From NCBI GenBank assembly GCA_023052935.1, contig CM041293.1, positions 149,180,968 to 149,244,967 on the forward strand: a stretch of DNA of 64,000 nucleotides. The letters run 5' to 3'. Below, one piece after another: positions 15,066 to 26,662 of this stretch; position 1 is the stretch's first letter, and each line of letters starts with the position of its first letter. Under the pieces are notes generated by a model. It worked only from the letters and a program-made list of their open reading frames with translations, did no database searches and was not told where the DNA came from. Both the position numbers and the translations under genes were made by a program. Source of the DNA: Piezodorus guildinii. Its lineage: Eukaryota; Arthropoda; Insecta; Hemiptera; Pentatomidae.

Positions 15066-15595
15066 TTACTGTTTTAAGACACCGTATTGCACAAATTAAG
15101 CAAATAACTTGTTCGAAAACGAAAAAACTTGAAGACAAAATTGTTTTGCAACTTCCAAATACAAGGGTTATTTAAGTGCATAAACAACCTTTTTCCGGAA
15201 ATTTAAATTATCCGTTATTCGTTATTTATAAAGTGCATATCTGTACCTCTGAACTCTGTAAAAATCATCCGATACCGATGTATAAAGAAAAATCAATATT
15301 AGAATATAAATTGGCAATTAATTATACCGTTTGGTAACCACACGACCGATGAGAGGTATAAAGATAATGATGTAAGGGTGTTACATGAATAATGTAATAG
15401 CCTAGTGTAATGGGGAAATTTACATGAAAACTTAATAAAATTTACATTCCTCTGTGCGAGATGTTAGGCCACCACCTTCTTATGAATGGGGAACCCAGTT
15501 ATTGTCCCAACTTAGTCTTGTAACTGTTGCCTTAGTTTCTGTTACATCTGCCCACGATAAAGCAGGAAACTGAATTGTTTGGATTTGGCGTCTGA
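15066..15595. other. Intergenic, no gene recognised
   Basis: AT-rich sequence with no supported gene. Part may be the eroded end of the preceding repeat X copy. Confidence 0.35.
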
Positions 15596-15608
15596 GGGTA
15601 GGCATAAT

Positions 15609-16194
15609 TTTTTTTTTTATTATTTAATTATATTATGCTCCTTATTATGTCACTAAGTATACCTTGCACCACGTCCTTAATGTTCCATTTATTTTAGACC
15701 TGATTCCTTCTAAATTTTCAAAATTTCATCACAACCTCATTCATCCTCGCAATCCCTATCCGGCTCCACTAATCCATACAACCCTCCTAGAAGGTTGAAC
15801 CGGCAGTAGCCCCGCGATATTTTGTAAATATCTATTCTGGAGTTCTGACACTGGTCAGATTCTCCTCTCATGTGCGGTGTGTTTGAGGTTTTGGCGCACT
15901 CTCTCAGCTTCCGCAGGCTCTGAACAGTGATGCGGCTGAGAGGGAGGCGCTGGGATCCCTCGGATTCTGCTTGACCTTCCACAAGTAGGGGGAGGGGAGA
16001 CGGACTCCTTCCTTAATATATCAGCATAAAAAAAAAAAAAAAAAAAAAAATGTATTAAGGGACAATACAATCTGCCACCTTCTGGGGCAATGAGTATTAC
16101 CAATATAAGAAATAATTCATTCTATATGCACATTGGAAATGAAATTAAAATAAATAGTTAATAAAGATTAACAAATAAGAAAGGAATATATATA

Positions 16195-16244
<50 letters not shown>

Positions 16245-16608
16245 TAATTAATATTTATAAAGAAAATTATAGTAAAAACCTTGAACACATTCAAACCTAT
16301 TTACAAACTGCCCTGGGATCAAATCGAATCAAACCTCGACATCCACTAGTGGCACAATGCCAAAAGATGCCAGCGCCTCTCATTCAACCGCGTCACTGGT
16401 CTTGAGAGTCAGTGAAGGCTGAGCGATTGCGCTAGAGCCACAGACACTCAGGGCATGAGTGGAAATCCAGCCATTGCCAGCACTCCAATGACATATTTAC
16501 TAAAGATCTCTGGGCCACTGCCGCTTCATCTTACGAGGAGGGTTATAGGGGTGTTTGGAACTGGATAGGGAGTAAGCCAAGGGATTAGGAAGGTGAGTAA
16601 GCTAAGGG
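15609..16608 (-). mobile_element. Jockey-like fragment J6 with TSD, host to J5
   Basis: The 13-bp sequence GGGTAGGCATAAT occurs at 15596-15608 and 16609-16621. Directly after the left copy is a T run, as expected for the poly(A) tail of a minus-strand element. Next to the right copy is minus-strand Jockey ORF2 sequence (about 16510-16608, the PRRLKRQWPR region). The minus-strand 3'UTR is recognisable at about 16330-16500, including the CTGGCAATGGCTGG version of the small hairpin. A plus-strand Jockey-like fragment (J5) and a (TA)n tract (16187-16239) lie inside it. Confidence 0.72.
15632..16050 (+). mobile_element. Jockey-like 3' fragment J5 with poly(A)
   Basis: It starts within the ORF2 region equivalent to NAPYYVTNCTLHHDL, passes the LVPSKFSKFH block and the stop, and continues through a 3'UTR with the conserved CTGACACTGGTCAG hairpin (about 15845-15858). 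It ends in poly(A) at 16028-16050. It is 5'-truncated and non-coding in effect. It sits inside the 3' part of minus-strand fragment J6. Confidence 0.8.
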
Positions 16609-16738
16609 GGGTAGGCATAATAGCATCAAAACCAGAATTTTATGGGGGGTTTTTAACAGTATGACTTGAGGAAGTTCTTCTTATTTATACATATTAAAAC
16701 AAGCACATTTTTCTTCCTTCATTATAATTACTATATAA

Positions 16739-17374
16739 TTGGTCAATATAGATGTATCAGGTCATACTTTTGAACACGTAGAGAAATTCAAGTATTTAGG
16801 TTCAATTATAACTAGAAAAAATGAAATCCAGGAAGAAATAAAGTCCCGGTTAAAGGTGGGAAATGCGTGTTATTATTCAGTTGCTAAGTTACTTAGTTCG
16901 CGGCTTCTATCTCAAAACTTAAAGATTAGAATTTATAAAACTATTATTCTTCCAACGGTTATTTACGGATGTGAAACGTGGCCGCTTACTTTAAAGGATG
17001 AACAGCGGCTTAAGGTTTTCGAAAATAAAGTATTGCGTAAAATATTTGGTCTAAAGAAAGATGAAGCCACCGGGGAGTTTAGAAGGTTGCATAACGCGGA
17101 ACTGCGGAACTTGCATCCTGTGAATATAATTGAGCTGATTGCATCGCGGAGACTCAAATGGGCGAGTAAAGTTGTTGGGCTCGATGACGAGCGGATTCCG
17201 AGAAAGTTGGTATTTGCTGATCCGACTGGTAGGCGTCCGAAAGGTAGGCCGAAGCGGAGATGGGAGGATTGCGTTAAGGCTGATCTCGGGAGCTTGGGCT
17301 TGAATGGTGAACATTGGACGAGTCTGTGTAGGCGGAATTTGGTGGTATCGGCATCGAACCTTCGGGTTCGCTAA
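16739..17374 (+). pseudogene. RTE-like ORF C-terminal fragment
   Basis: The frame encodes the C-terminal region after the reverse transcriptase. Blocks seen are FKYLGSIITRKNEIQEEIKS, YGCETWPLTLKDEQRLKVFE, KVLRKIFG and PTGRRPKGRPKRRWEDCV, with CRRN near the end. The first few codons come from the duplicated target sequence, not the element. Compared with copy 1 it restores RPKRRW where copy 1 has RRKRRW, so copy 1 is not its direct source in that detail. Confidence 0.85.
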
Positions 17375-17387
17375 GCCTATTATTATT
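16751..17387 (+). mobile_element. RTE-like copy 2, young 5'-truncated insertion
   Basis: A perfect 13-bp direct repeat ATTGGTCAATATA flanks the insertion at 16738-16750 and 17388-17400. The insert is only the last 0.64 kb of the RTE-like element, ending in TAAGCCT plus (ATT)n. It is very similar to 6613-7237 of copy 1. It has kept an open frame to the natural stop at 17372-17374. The perfect duplication and open frame mark a recent insertion. Because it lacks the endonuclease and reverse transcriptase it cannot act by itself. Confidence 0.93.
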
Positions 17388-17400
17388 ATTGGTCAATATA

Positions 17401-18545
17401 AGTCGACGTTTCGGGACTTTGTCCCCATTAACAAGACTAAAATGCTTTAAAACAATTTGATTTTAGTTACATTTAATAGTTTTTTTCTATAACTATATAT
17501 ACCAATTTTCCATTCAAGTCACTAATTAAATAAAATTTTCATATTATAACATTAATAATAAATTACATTTTTTGTTCATTATTTATTGATACATATTATT
17601 TTTGTAGCTAACAGCTATATTCACTTCTAAAAGTCGACTATGCATAATTTGTACATAGCTAGTTTTATTGTCACTTTAATTAATTGCTGTGTTCTACATT
17701 TATTTTTATGTTATTATTTACTTAGTTTTTCAATTTTTATTGTTTTATTTTTTATTATTGTTGGCGTAATGTGTACCAAGATTAGTATCTGTTTTATAAC
17801 TCACGGCTTTATTGTTATTTTTGGTTATATAAATAGCTTCCATTATTTTTCTTTTTTCTATTATTTTTAGAAGTATCTAATATTTTTTATATTTTCAAAA
17901 TTTGATTTATTATGCTATGTGTTGATAACGCTGTTTTTTTTGTTTTTTTTAATAAGATATTCTAGTTTTTAATTTTTTGAATGTTTCACTAATGTATATT
18001 CCTACACAATTTCACAATTAATTTTGTATATAACATTTGGTTTCTCCATATCATTGATAACAGTTAAATATTTTTCTAATTATTTTATAAGCCAAAAGAT
18101 TTATTTGTGTAATCATCAATATCCAGAATTTTGTGAATCATCAATAGATTAAGTAGTTATCTTTTAGCCATTTCTAGGAAATGAGAATTTTATTTCAGCG
18201 ATACATAAAATGTATATATCAACTCCTAAAATATGGGAATCAATAGCTAAATGAGTTGTGATCACAACTCCTATATGAAAAAAAGGTTAAACTTGTTTTA
18301 CTGTTTAAAAAAGAAAAAAAATGTGGTCACATGTGGTTATGTAGCATTTACACAAGATCGCAGGTTTAAAAATAATTAACTAAATATTTATAACTAGATT
18401 TATTTTAAGTATTAAACTATTCAATTGTTTCTGGTTGTTAATTGATTACTAATTTTAATTTGAAAGAATAGAAAGAATTACAAATAACAAAGTCAATCTT
18501 ACAGTTAGATAAGAAGATATATTTATTAAGATTCATCATCATCAT
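17401..18545. other. Intergenic with a degenerate hammerhead-like motif
   Basis: At 17405-17436 the minus strand carries GGGAC-AAA-GUCCC-GAAAC-GUC with a degenerate left core (see findings). The rest is AT-rich. The 76-codon open frame at 17640-17870 is hydrophobic and T-rich with no known motif, and I do not call it a gene. Confidence 0.4.
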
Positions 18546-18830
18546 CCAGTGGCGCGACAGGCCGTGTAGGCCCTGGGCCTCGCGGTGTAAACTCCTGGGA
18601 GTTTACACTCACGTTTGAAAATGCAGTTTTTAGTGTAGGGTCATCACTCCCTACGACTAATTTTGTGAGTGGCCACCCTTTGGCTGACGGGTCTCACATA
18701 TCCGGGGAAGAGGTTGAGTGAATCTACATTTTTTTACATCCTTATAAAAGCCCCGCCGGGACTGGGATTCGAACTCAGAACCTGTGGCATGAGAGGCTAG
18801 CGCGCTAGCCACTCAGCCATGGGGTTCCCC
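18546..18830 (-). mobile_element. tRNA-derived SINE, family 1, copy 1
   Basis: On the minus strand the head carries a pol III A box (TGGCTGAGTGG, complement of 18809-18819) and a B box (GTTCGAATCC, complement of 18765-18774) at tRNA-like spacing, in a tRNA-like context GGGGAACCCCATGGCTGAG. The tRNA-unrelated body of about 210 bp ends at the left with (GAT)n (18536-18548 on the plus strand as ATCATCATC). A second copy lies at 24718-24968. A direct role as a tRNA is unlikely because the acceptor stem does not close. Confidence 0.82.
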
Positions 18831-20084
18831 TATTTATTTATTAATAATTAAATAATTAATTATTATTTATTTATTAAGATTCTCATTAGAATTAATAATT
18901 TTTTTTTTTGTAATCGCTTCAGAATCGTGATGTTTTAAAAAAAAAATCAAATTATACAACATTATCCGTTTTTTCATGGTTTTGTTTTTTTAATTATTGT
19001 TCGCGTTTATGTTTTAATTAATATAGGAATCGATAATTAGGTTTTCGAGTTTTACATTTTACAAAAAAAAATTTAATCAGTACCCCCGAAAACCTAATAA
19101 TTCATTTCTATATCAATTGATAAACGCGAACAATAAGTTGAAAAGTTTATGTGCAGTCTTAAATCCGATACGAAAAATGAAATCAGAACCCCCGAGAACC
19201 GTATAATCGATGATAATCTCTATTTGACATTTGAAAAAAATCACATTTTCAAGTAATTACGAAAACAGGAGGTATAATTAATTCATGAATAATCTTAAGT
19301 GTAAAGTAAATCATTGAATTACAGGTTGAACATATTGTCGCTAAAAGCAGTTTTAATATTAAGTAAACAACAATTTTTATTTAACAAACGTGGCCATAAG
19401 AATTAAAATAATTGTTAATGATAATTAAAAATAAAAATATTTATAACTGAAAAACTGCAATTAAATTTATTTAAATAATTAAATTGTTAGCTTTAATTAA
19501 ATTCAATTGTTAATTAATTAATTTTAATTTTAATTGGCACATCTCTGGATATGATTTGTAAACACATAAGAGGCAACTTGATTTGTGAATGAATTCTCTA
19601 TGTCCAAATATGTTTGCTTAAAGTGACGTAAATGAGTCGGTCCTTTAATGTACAATGTGTATTGTCGAACTGCCCTCGGAAGGAAGTATTTCATTATGCG
19701 AATGAAGGAAACTCAAAAGTGACTTTTTAAGTCATAAAAGAAATAGAATGAGTTTAAAGACAATGGCAATATATATAAACAAGACGAGTTAAGCATCAAT
19801 GACAGAATGGATCGGTTAGCTGGACCTAGAGCACAATGCCAGAACAGGGGAACAATGGACACTACACAATGGCCAACAAAACAAAATAACTGCTCCATCT
19901 CAGCCGTCACGGTTCGTCCCAGTGTCATCGGATAACGTCTTCTTTTATTTACTGACCTTTTATGAAATAACTTTCTTTTTTTCAGCTATGGAGGATTTTG
20001 ACGTAATTATTTTTGAGCTCTAGTAATCAATTTTAACGTCTTATGATATGTTTTGATTTGTCTTAGTTTCGCTTAAATATATAA
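18831..20084. other. Intergenic with a small foldback, no gene
   Basis: An imperfect inverted repeat lies at about 18993-19052 and 19086-19137 (TTATTGTTCGCGTTTAT ... AACGCGAACAATAA). Otherwise AT-rich. The short minus-strand open frame at 19713-19928 has no recognisable motif. Confidence 0.45.
18993..19137. repeat. Short foldback with about 50-bp imperfect arms
   Basis: Left arm TTATTGTTCGCGTTTAT...AATTAGGTTTTCG and right arm CGAAAACCTAATAATT...GATAAACGCGAACAATAA are inverted copies separated by about 33 bp. This suggests a miniature inverted-repeat element, but no target duplication was found. Confidence 0.6.
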
Positions 20085-20280
20085 GAAATATATAGAAAAA
20101 GAAAGTATACCGATTTTGAAAATTTTCGAATTTCTGTTTGCAGCGGAAATACACCTTAAGGGTCCCCTTAGTCACACAAAAAGGTGTTTGTGGTAAGTGT
20201 AGTACAAAAACGGAAAGTCGTACGAATCTGAAATTTCGTCCTTAAAAGAATTTCAACAAGTTTCTGAAAAACCGATGGAA
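20085..20280 (+). repeat. Repeat X, 5' fragment
   Basis: It matches the left part of the family: the ATATAAGAAATATATAG hairpin region, GAAAATTTTCGAATT, AGCGGAAATACAC, AGGGTCC and AAAAAGGTGT. Only about 200 bp is recognisable. Confidence 0.7.
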
Positions 20281-20561
20281 GTTAGTGGGTTGTAATCCCA
20301 CACTATCTGAAGAAAATTAACTTCAGATGTAATGAGACAGTAAAAAATAAATTATATATTTACAAGATACAATCATCTTTGAAAGTCCTTAAGTAAAATA
20401 AATTATTTGTTAACTACATTTTTAAATGATTTCCGTTATCCTTAACTAATCAATAACTTAGGATTTTTGTTCAAAACACTAATTGTACATTTTGTTGAAA
20501 TTCTGTTAATAAACAAAATCCCTAATTTGATATCAATTACTATTATAGAAGAGTAATTTAG

Positions 20562-20913
20562 GTTATGATTATATTAATCGGAACATTCTCTTCTAATTAT
20601 GTTTATATATATTTATTTATCATAACATGTCAAAGATGATTATTATACTACGTTTCGAGGTACCCTATACCTCATCTTCAGATTTTCAAATATTATATTT
20701 ATTTCCATATTTTATCTCAATATAGGTCAAATAACCTATATTTTTGACCTATATTGAGATACAATATGAAAATAAATATAATATTTGAAAATCTGAAGAT
20801 GAGGCATAGGGTACCTCGAAACGTAATATAATAATCATCTTTGACATGTTATGATAAATAAATATATTATAAACATAATTAGAAAAGAATGTTCCGATTA
20901 ATATAATCATAAC
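20562..20913. repeat. 352-bp nearly perfect foldback with hammerhead-like cores
   Basis: The left arm (from GTTATGATTATATTAATCGG at 20562) and the right arm (ending in its complement at 20913) are almost perfect inverted copies of about 170 bp, with a centre near 20735-20742. Each arm holds a CTGAAGA...GAAACGTA motif (right arm 20793-20825). No target duplication is evident. Confidence 0.88.
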
Positions 20914-21728
20914 ATCCCTAATAAAATAAAGTGAAATGATTAAGTAGACAAAAATAAATAAATAAAACATAATGAGAATAGATTTTATTAATAATTAAGT
21001 AATTGTGTGAATAATGAAAATTTAAATAGCTACTTACTAATAACTAGATAGTAAATAAAAATGTGTAAAATTACATTGATGAGTATAATATTTTGAAGTT
21101 GGAATTTATTTATAACCTGTTAAAGAATTCGAAGCGTAAGTTTATCTCCTATATCTATTCCTATTAACACTATTTTTACTGGTTATTATTAATAATATTT
21201 TAGGTGCAGTAATTGTGTGGTGGGAATGTGTTTTTAGAGATAATCGACTCAGCAACCTCTAGTCAAACAGTACCAGTTTTGAACAAATATAAAAGGTATT
21301 TTGTGGATGTCCGTTGATAATAATTTTGACCTTCCAAACAGGTAAAAAGTTTTTTACTTATATTCTATATATCCTGCACTCATAGCTGCAGTAGGATAGG
21401 GCGACATGAGTTTAAAAATGTTGTGGTAATATCTGAATTACCTAATACTTTTTTTTTTATTTCACAGAAGCCAAAATTTTCACTGGAATTATATCGAGTA
21501 AAAAAGAGATTTCTTAATCCTTGGGAAGATTCTTATATGATTTATAAAATGTATTTGGAGCAATACATATAAATCGATTGATGAACTTTTGCCAAACGAA
21601 ATTTTCACCTTAATAAGTATACTTTTTAAAGTCATTAACTCTTAGTGAAATCAAGTTTCATAACCCAAAATTGAACCTACAAACCTTTAGTTTATAAACC
21701 TCAAGAAAAAAAAGCTGAATGTAATTTA
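20914..21728. other. Intergenic, no gene recognised
   Basis: AT-rich sequence with no supported feature. Confidence 0.35.
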
Positions 21729-21741
21729 AATTATATATTTA

Positions 21742-22142
21742 TAATAATAATAATAATAGCATGCCTACCGAACCCCAAGGTTCGATGCCGGTACCACCAA
21801 ATACTGTCTACACAGACTCGTCCAATGATCACCGTTCAAGCCCAAGCTCCCGAGATCAGCATTAACGCAATCCTCCCATCGACGCTTCGGCCTACCTTTC
21901 GGACGTCTATTCAGCGAGTACCAACTTTCTCGGAAGTCGTTCCTCACCGAGCACAACAACATTACTCGCCCATTTAAGCCTCCGCAATGCTATTAACTCA
22001 ATTATATTCACAGGGTAGAAGCTCCGCAATTCCGCGTTGTGCAACCTTCTAAACTCCCCACTGGCCTCATCTCTCTTCGAACCAAATATTTTACGCAGTA
22101 ACTTATTTTCGAAAATCTTAAGCCGTTGTTCATCCTTCAAAG
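21742..22142 (-). mobile_element. RTE-like copy 4, 5'-truncated, with TSD
   Basis: The element is on the minus strand, with its (TTA)n tail at the left (21742-21757) and its truncated 5' side at 22142. A 13-bp duplication AATTATATATTTA occurs at 21729-21741 and 22143-22155. Coding remnants lie in two minus-strand frames: 21907-22140 (DEQRLKIFENKLLRKIFGSKRDE...) and 21765-21962 (RRPKGRPKRRWEDCV). The switch between frames shows a small deletion near the PTGRRPKG block. Confidence 0.9.
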
Positions 22143-22264
22143 AATTATATATTTAAAATAGTATTATAGCAAAATACTGGTACTCATTATAATGGATTTT
22201 ACACCCTTTTTAGACACTCTTGAAAGCTGATTTATTATTTACCTAAGTACATGAATATGTTAAG

Positions 22265-22560
22265 GAATGGCGAGGTCTGGTGGATAGAGCACAAGGCTAA
22301 TGTTCTCCTGATCTCAGTTGGGAACAACAGCTGTGGAAGAATTGTTTCCTCGGATATTTCAGCCATGGAGTGACCAAAGGATATAAACACCAACCTTACA
22401 TACACCCAGCATCAATTAAGTAGGTTCCCGAAAATCGGAAAAAACCTAAAGGCTGATATACGCGAGATCTAGGCCTAAACGATTGTTAGTTGTGAAACAC
22501 CGCGGATCTTAATATGTAATAAACCAAAAACCCTGCATCGGATGTAGATGTACAGTTTAT
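22265..22560 (+). repeat. Possible decayed tRNA-derived SINE
   Basis: GGCGAGGTCTGGTGGATAGAGC at about 22267-22288 resembles a pol III A box region. The expected B box is poorly conserved (GATCTCAGTTGGGAAC). This is a weak call. Confidence 0.3.
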
Positions 22561-22671
22561 TTTTATTTATTTTTTATCTATACCTTGACTGAGGGCGCGT
22601 TTGTACTACTTGCTTTTGGGGTCTGCAGCAGTAGCTAAGCAAATTAAATATGAACAGTCCCAAATATATTT

Positions 22672-22928
22672 GGAGCGGTGTGGCCTAGTGGATATATCAT
22701 TAGGTTACTGTTCGCCGGATCCTAAGTTCGAATCTTAGCTGAGGCAGAATTTTATATATTGTTGTTTTAGCCGTGCAGTAACCCTGGGGTATGGAGACCC
22801 ACCTGGGGCACCGGTCTCTATGAAGTGGGTATCCAAAACTAGGCCTTATCACCTCCTTGCACTGTCGTTAGCCTTAAAATAGTGCGAATCTCTTAAAGTA
22901 CTGAATCAGAGACCCTCTCAAGGTACAG
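22672..22928 (+). mobile_element. tRNA-derived SINE, family 2, copy 1
   Basis: The head GGAGCGGTGTGGCCTAGTGG contains an A box (TGGCCTAGTGG, 22681-22691), and the B box AGTTCGAATC lies at 22725-22734. The body shares AACCCT.GGGTATGGAGA and AGTGCGAATCTCT blocks with the minus-strand copy at 42883-43152, so they are one family distinct from SINE family 1. It ends at a T-rich tract. Confidence 0.82.
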
Positions 22929-24023
22929 TTTTTTTTGTTTTTTTTATTTTATTGTTTTGTTTTTAATTTTTTTTTTTAGATCAATATTTTAGTAAATACC
23001 CTTAATTATTACATATTGTTGTCATTTTTATATATAAGACATTGATATATCCCTCCAAGGAATTACTAAACTTAAATATTTCTTTTAAGAAGTTATTCCA
23101 TTCCCCTACAACACGTCCTGATGATGACCCACAATGGGGGTCGAAACGTTTGAAAACAATAAAATAGTTGAAACCATTTAATGACCGCCACCCGGACTAA
23201 TTCCTTCCATTAAATCTTCTTGTAAATAAAATAAATGTTTTAACTTAAGCACAATGTTTTAAAAAAAATGTCAGTACTTTAAAATTTATTTCTTGTTGGA
23301 ATCAGGAGTGAAATATTCTCAGAAGCTAATTATTTATTTTTGTTATTCATGGAAATAAATATATTAAGTAGCATTTAAACAAAATGTAACTAAAGTTTTT
23401 TTACAAAAAACATTTTTTTCTTTAGTTTTATACTTTTATACTGTATCTAATTAACAGCATTAATGAAGTCCTTTCAGTGAGAAGCTCACTACGTGGAAAA
23501 TTAAAGGCATCATTTTCAACCCTTAATTTTTACATCACATACGCTATAAGTAATATTAGTAAGAAATTTCCTTGATTTAAAATAATGTTTTGCTATTGAA
23601 TAAAGCAATATGTTATTAGAATTATATACCTAGCAATACATAACTATATATAATATATTTATAATATATAATATATAATATATATATATATATATATTGT
23701 ATATTATATAAACAGCTAAGTAATTATAAATTATATGAATATTTTACTATTAAACATTAAAATATTTTTCTTTTTTCCAGGTAATACCAGTAGTATAACT
23801 CCATTTCAAGTTTGGTATGTTTTATGGCAGTCTCTATGTTTTTGTTTAAGATTATATTTATTTAATAACCAGTAATATGACACTTCAACAAATTGAGCTA
23901 TTTATACTTTTTTCTGACACTATAACAAAGCTATGTTTTTATATAATGTTTTTCAATATTTTTTTTAATCAATATTTTTTTTTTTTTTTTGTAAGGTATA
24001 GAGTTTTTATATATATTTTCAAG

Positions 24024-24093
<70 letters not shown>

Positions 24094-24717
24094 ATTTACA
24101 TTGCGTACTTATGGATAAGGTGATGAGGAAATTATAAAATGACACACCTTTGGAAACTAGGAACCCTTCCAACGAATTAACGGTTAGAGGTCTTTATTAA
24201 CATTATACATATACTTAATTCATTGACTGAACTTAATAAACTTTTGTATTACTTTAGTTAATATCAATGAAAACAAATCAAATAATGCTTCTTAATGGAG
24301 ATTGTCTGTTGAAAAGATATAATAGTACTAATTTCTAACAATATTAAATATTATAGAAAGTCATATTGATGATTTAAAATTATGTTTTATTTCACAACAC
24401 ATTCTGCTAAAGATTTACTGGCAATATCTACGTCAATGTTGAGCGAAAAACTTAGATTTACTTCCATATTTTACCGTCTGGGGTTGATATCGTTCCACTT
24501 TTAATTAGTGAAACCAACTGGTTCACTAGCGAAAATTCTGGGTTCTTCTACTTTGATTTTTCTAAACGTACCGGCACCGAGTCGTGAACTCGTAATCATT
24601 ATATTCAAAGTTTATCATCTTCTTGTTGCTGGGCAGCTCGTGTTCTCCCATCAACGCTCTAACCCAGTCAGCAACCCAACCCTCGCATATATAACCTATG
24701 TGTAGTTTTTCCAATCC
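22929..24717. other. Intergenic with hammerhead-like core and (TA)n
   Basis: A hammerhead-like core occurs at 23118-23150 (see findings). (TA)n tracts lie at about 23680-23700 and 24028-24093. No gene is supported. Open frames over the TA tract are simple-sequence artefacts. Confidence 0.45.
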
Positions 24718-24968
24718 AGTGGCGCGACAGGCCGTATAGCCCTAGGCCTCGCGGTGCACTCACGCTTCCCGATGAATTTGGTAGTGTAGGGTCATCACTA
24801 GTTACTTATTTGGTGAGTGGCCACCATTTGGCTGACGGGTCTCACATACCTGGGGGAGAGGCTGTGAGTGAATCCCCATTCAATTACATTGTTATAAATG
24901 CCCCGCCGGGGCTGGAATTTGAACTCACAACCTTTAGCATGAGTGGCTAGCGAGCCACGGGCTTCCCT
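24718..24968 (-). mobile_element. tRNA-derived SINE, family 1, copy 2
   Basis: It matches copy 1 through CAGTGGCGCGACAGGCCGT, GTGTAGGGTCATCACT, GAGTGGCCACC.TTTGGCTGACGGGTCTCACAT and CCCCGCCGGGGCTGG. The B box is altered (GTTCAAATTC on the minus strand) and part of the A box is deleted, so pol III activity is probably lost. Confidence 0.8.
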
Positions 24969-25568
24969 TATCTATGTATCGACGTATTAAAACAGCTGGC
25001 GTTCCTATACTGTATCCCATTAGGTTAATATTACAATTTACTGAGTATTAAGATAGTTCCTTCTTATCATGGGTTATTAAACAGTTTCATTAATTTAAAA
25101 TTTGAGGGGGACTTAAAATATTACAAGAGGTGACGGTTGGAATTCTAGGTCTCACAAGTCCCTGTTAACTGTTATCACTTGAAGCCATTGCTTCCACTCC
25201 TCCCTTCGTGCACTTCAAAGACCAGGTAATATCCTCCCTCTCCCTCTTCGTTATTCATAGTGCATTTTTCCTCACGGTCCAAGGAATCCTTCGGGCATCT
25301 GAAGAGAAAGGCGGAAGTGTGGATGAAAAACATCGCAAGAAGTAGTAAGTCGAGAGTGAGATAATAATACTCTTTGTAACTCCCACAAAGACTTCTATAC
25401 ATCCTTCCTTTTATGGAGGATTTCGCTGTTTCACGCCTTAGAAGAAGTAAAATTAAAAATAATTATTTTTTCCTTTGCTTCAGTACTTTTTATAAATTCA
25501 TGTTGGAGTTCAATTTTTATAAACGGAAACCTTGATGATGATCGCATATCCTTCCTTTGAAACACTGG

Positions 25569-25604
<36 letters not shown>

Positions 25605-25708
25605 GCTGGATACATTGAAAATAAATGCTGGTATATATATATATATATATATATAATTTTTTCCCGTGGGTCCGCCTCAATCAAACAGGGCCAAGTAGTA
25701 TCCTACAA
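24969..25708. other. Intergenic with poly(A) and (TA)n
   Basis: A poly(A) tract at 25572-25602 is followed by (TA)n at 25634-25653. No gene was recognised. Confidence 0.4.
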
Positions 25709-26233
25709 TTTTTACTTTCATTTACCTTTATATAAAATATATAGTAAGGAAAAGTATTACGATCGTAAAAATTTGCGAATTCTAATTTTCATAGGAAATG
25801 CATGTTTTAGGGTCTCCTGAGACCAATTGACCAAGTCTCGCAAAAAGGTCTTTGTGTGTATGTGTGTGTGTGGTAAGTCAAGCGCAAAAAAGAAAAGTCC
25901 TACGAAACTGAAATTTCATATTTAAGACAACTATACGCCCGAGATGTTACAGCATCTTTTTCACCTAAATCACCTAACAAGAGGAGCTACTTTATGCCAT
26001 GCATTTTGTACCTATTTGGATTTTATCAAAAACGGCTCAAACGATTTTGATTAAATTCGCTATATCAGTGTAAAATTAGACGGGCTTTAATATCATGTAT
26101 GATTCATTCTAATTTAAATAGTCTGACAGGGCTCCAAATGCCTATATTTCAAAATTTCTTCTTCGAAAGTACCTTTACTTTTTTTGTTTTCATGAAATTG
26201 ACCTTATCATCGGTTTAGCATTGCTAAAAAAAC

Positions 26234-26323
<90 letters not shown>

Positions 26324-26662
26324 AATGAATTCTATATCCACCTAAAGGAGATAACTTCAAAAAAAATTTTTTAATGCAATTTTTTTATTTTTGAACTTAA
26401 CAACGTTGGAATGATAGATATTTTAGAAAAACGATAATCTAATAAATACTCTTGTAAAAGTTACTGGCGAGTGATGAAAATAAAACTGATTGTCATAGAT
26501 AATAATTTAATTAATTAATAAAACACGTATTTCTTTTAAAATCCAATGTAAATAATTCTTTAACATTTTTTTTTTCGTTTCTAATGTTGTTTAATAATTC
26601 TCAAACTTATATAAATAACGAAGGTAAGTGAATGTCGTGTGTTGCGCGCACCAGATTTTTTC
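25709..26662 (+). repeat. Repeat X copy with both ends
   Basis: The left end has ACTTTCATTTACCT (25714-25727). The right end has GGTAAGTGAATGTCGTGTGTTGCGCGCACCAGATTTTT ending at about 26661. Its complement begins with the terminus and then the matching CATTCACTTACCT, giving subterminal inverted repeats. A pure (TA)n of about 83 bp at 26236-26319 has expanded inside. No open frame is conserved. Confidence 0.85.
26236..26319. repeat. (TA)n microsatellite
   Basis: About 41 uninterrupted TA units within a repeat X copy. Confidence 0.95.

Noticed and set aside
18546..18830. True tRNA gene
   Set aside because: A and B boxes are present but the cloverleaf does not close and the sequence is repeated with a long non-tRNA body, so a SINE fits better.
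23877..24172. Overlapping frames on both strands encoding Tyr-Ile repeats
   Set aside because: Artefact of the (TA)n microsatellite.
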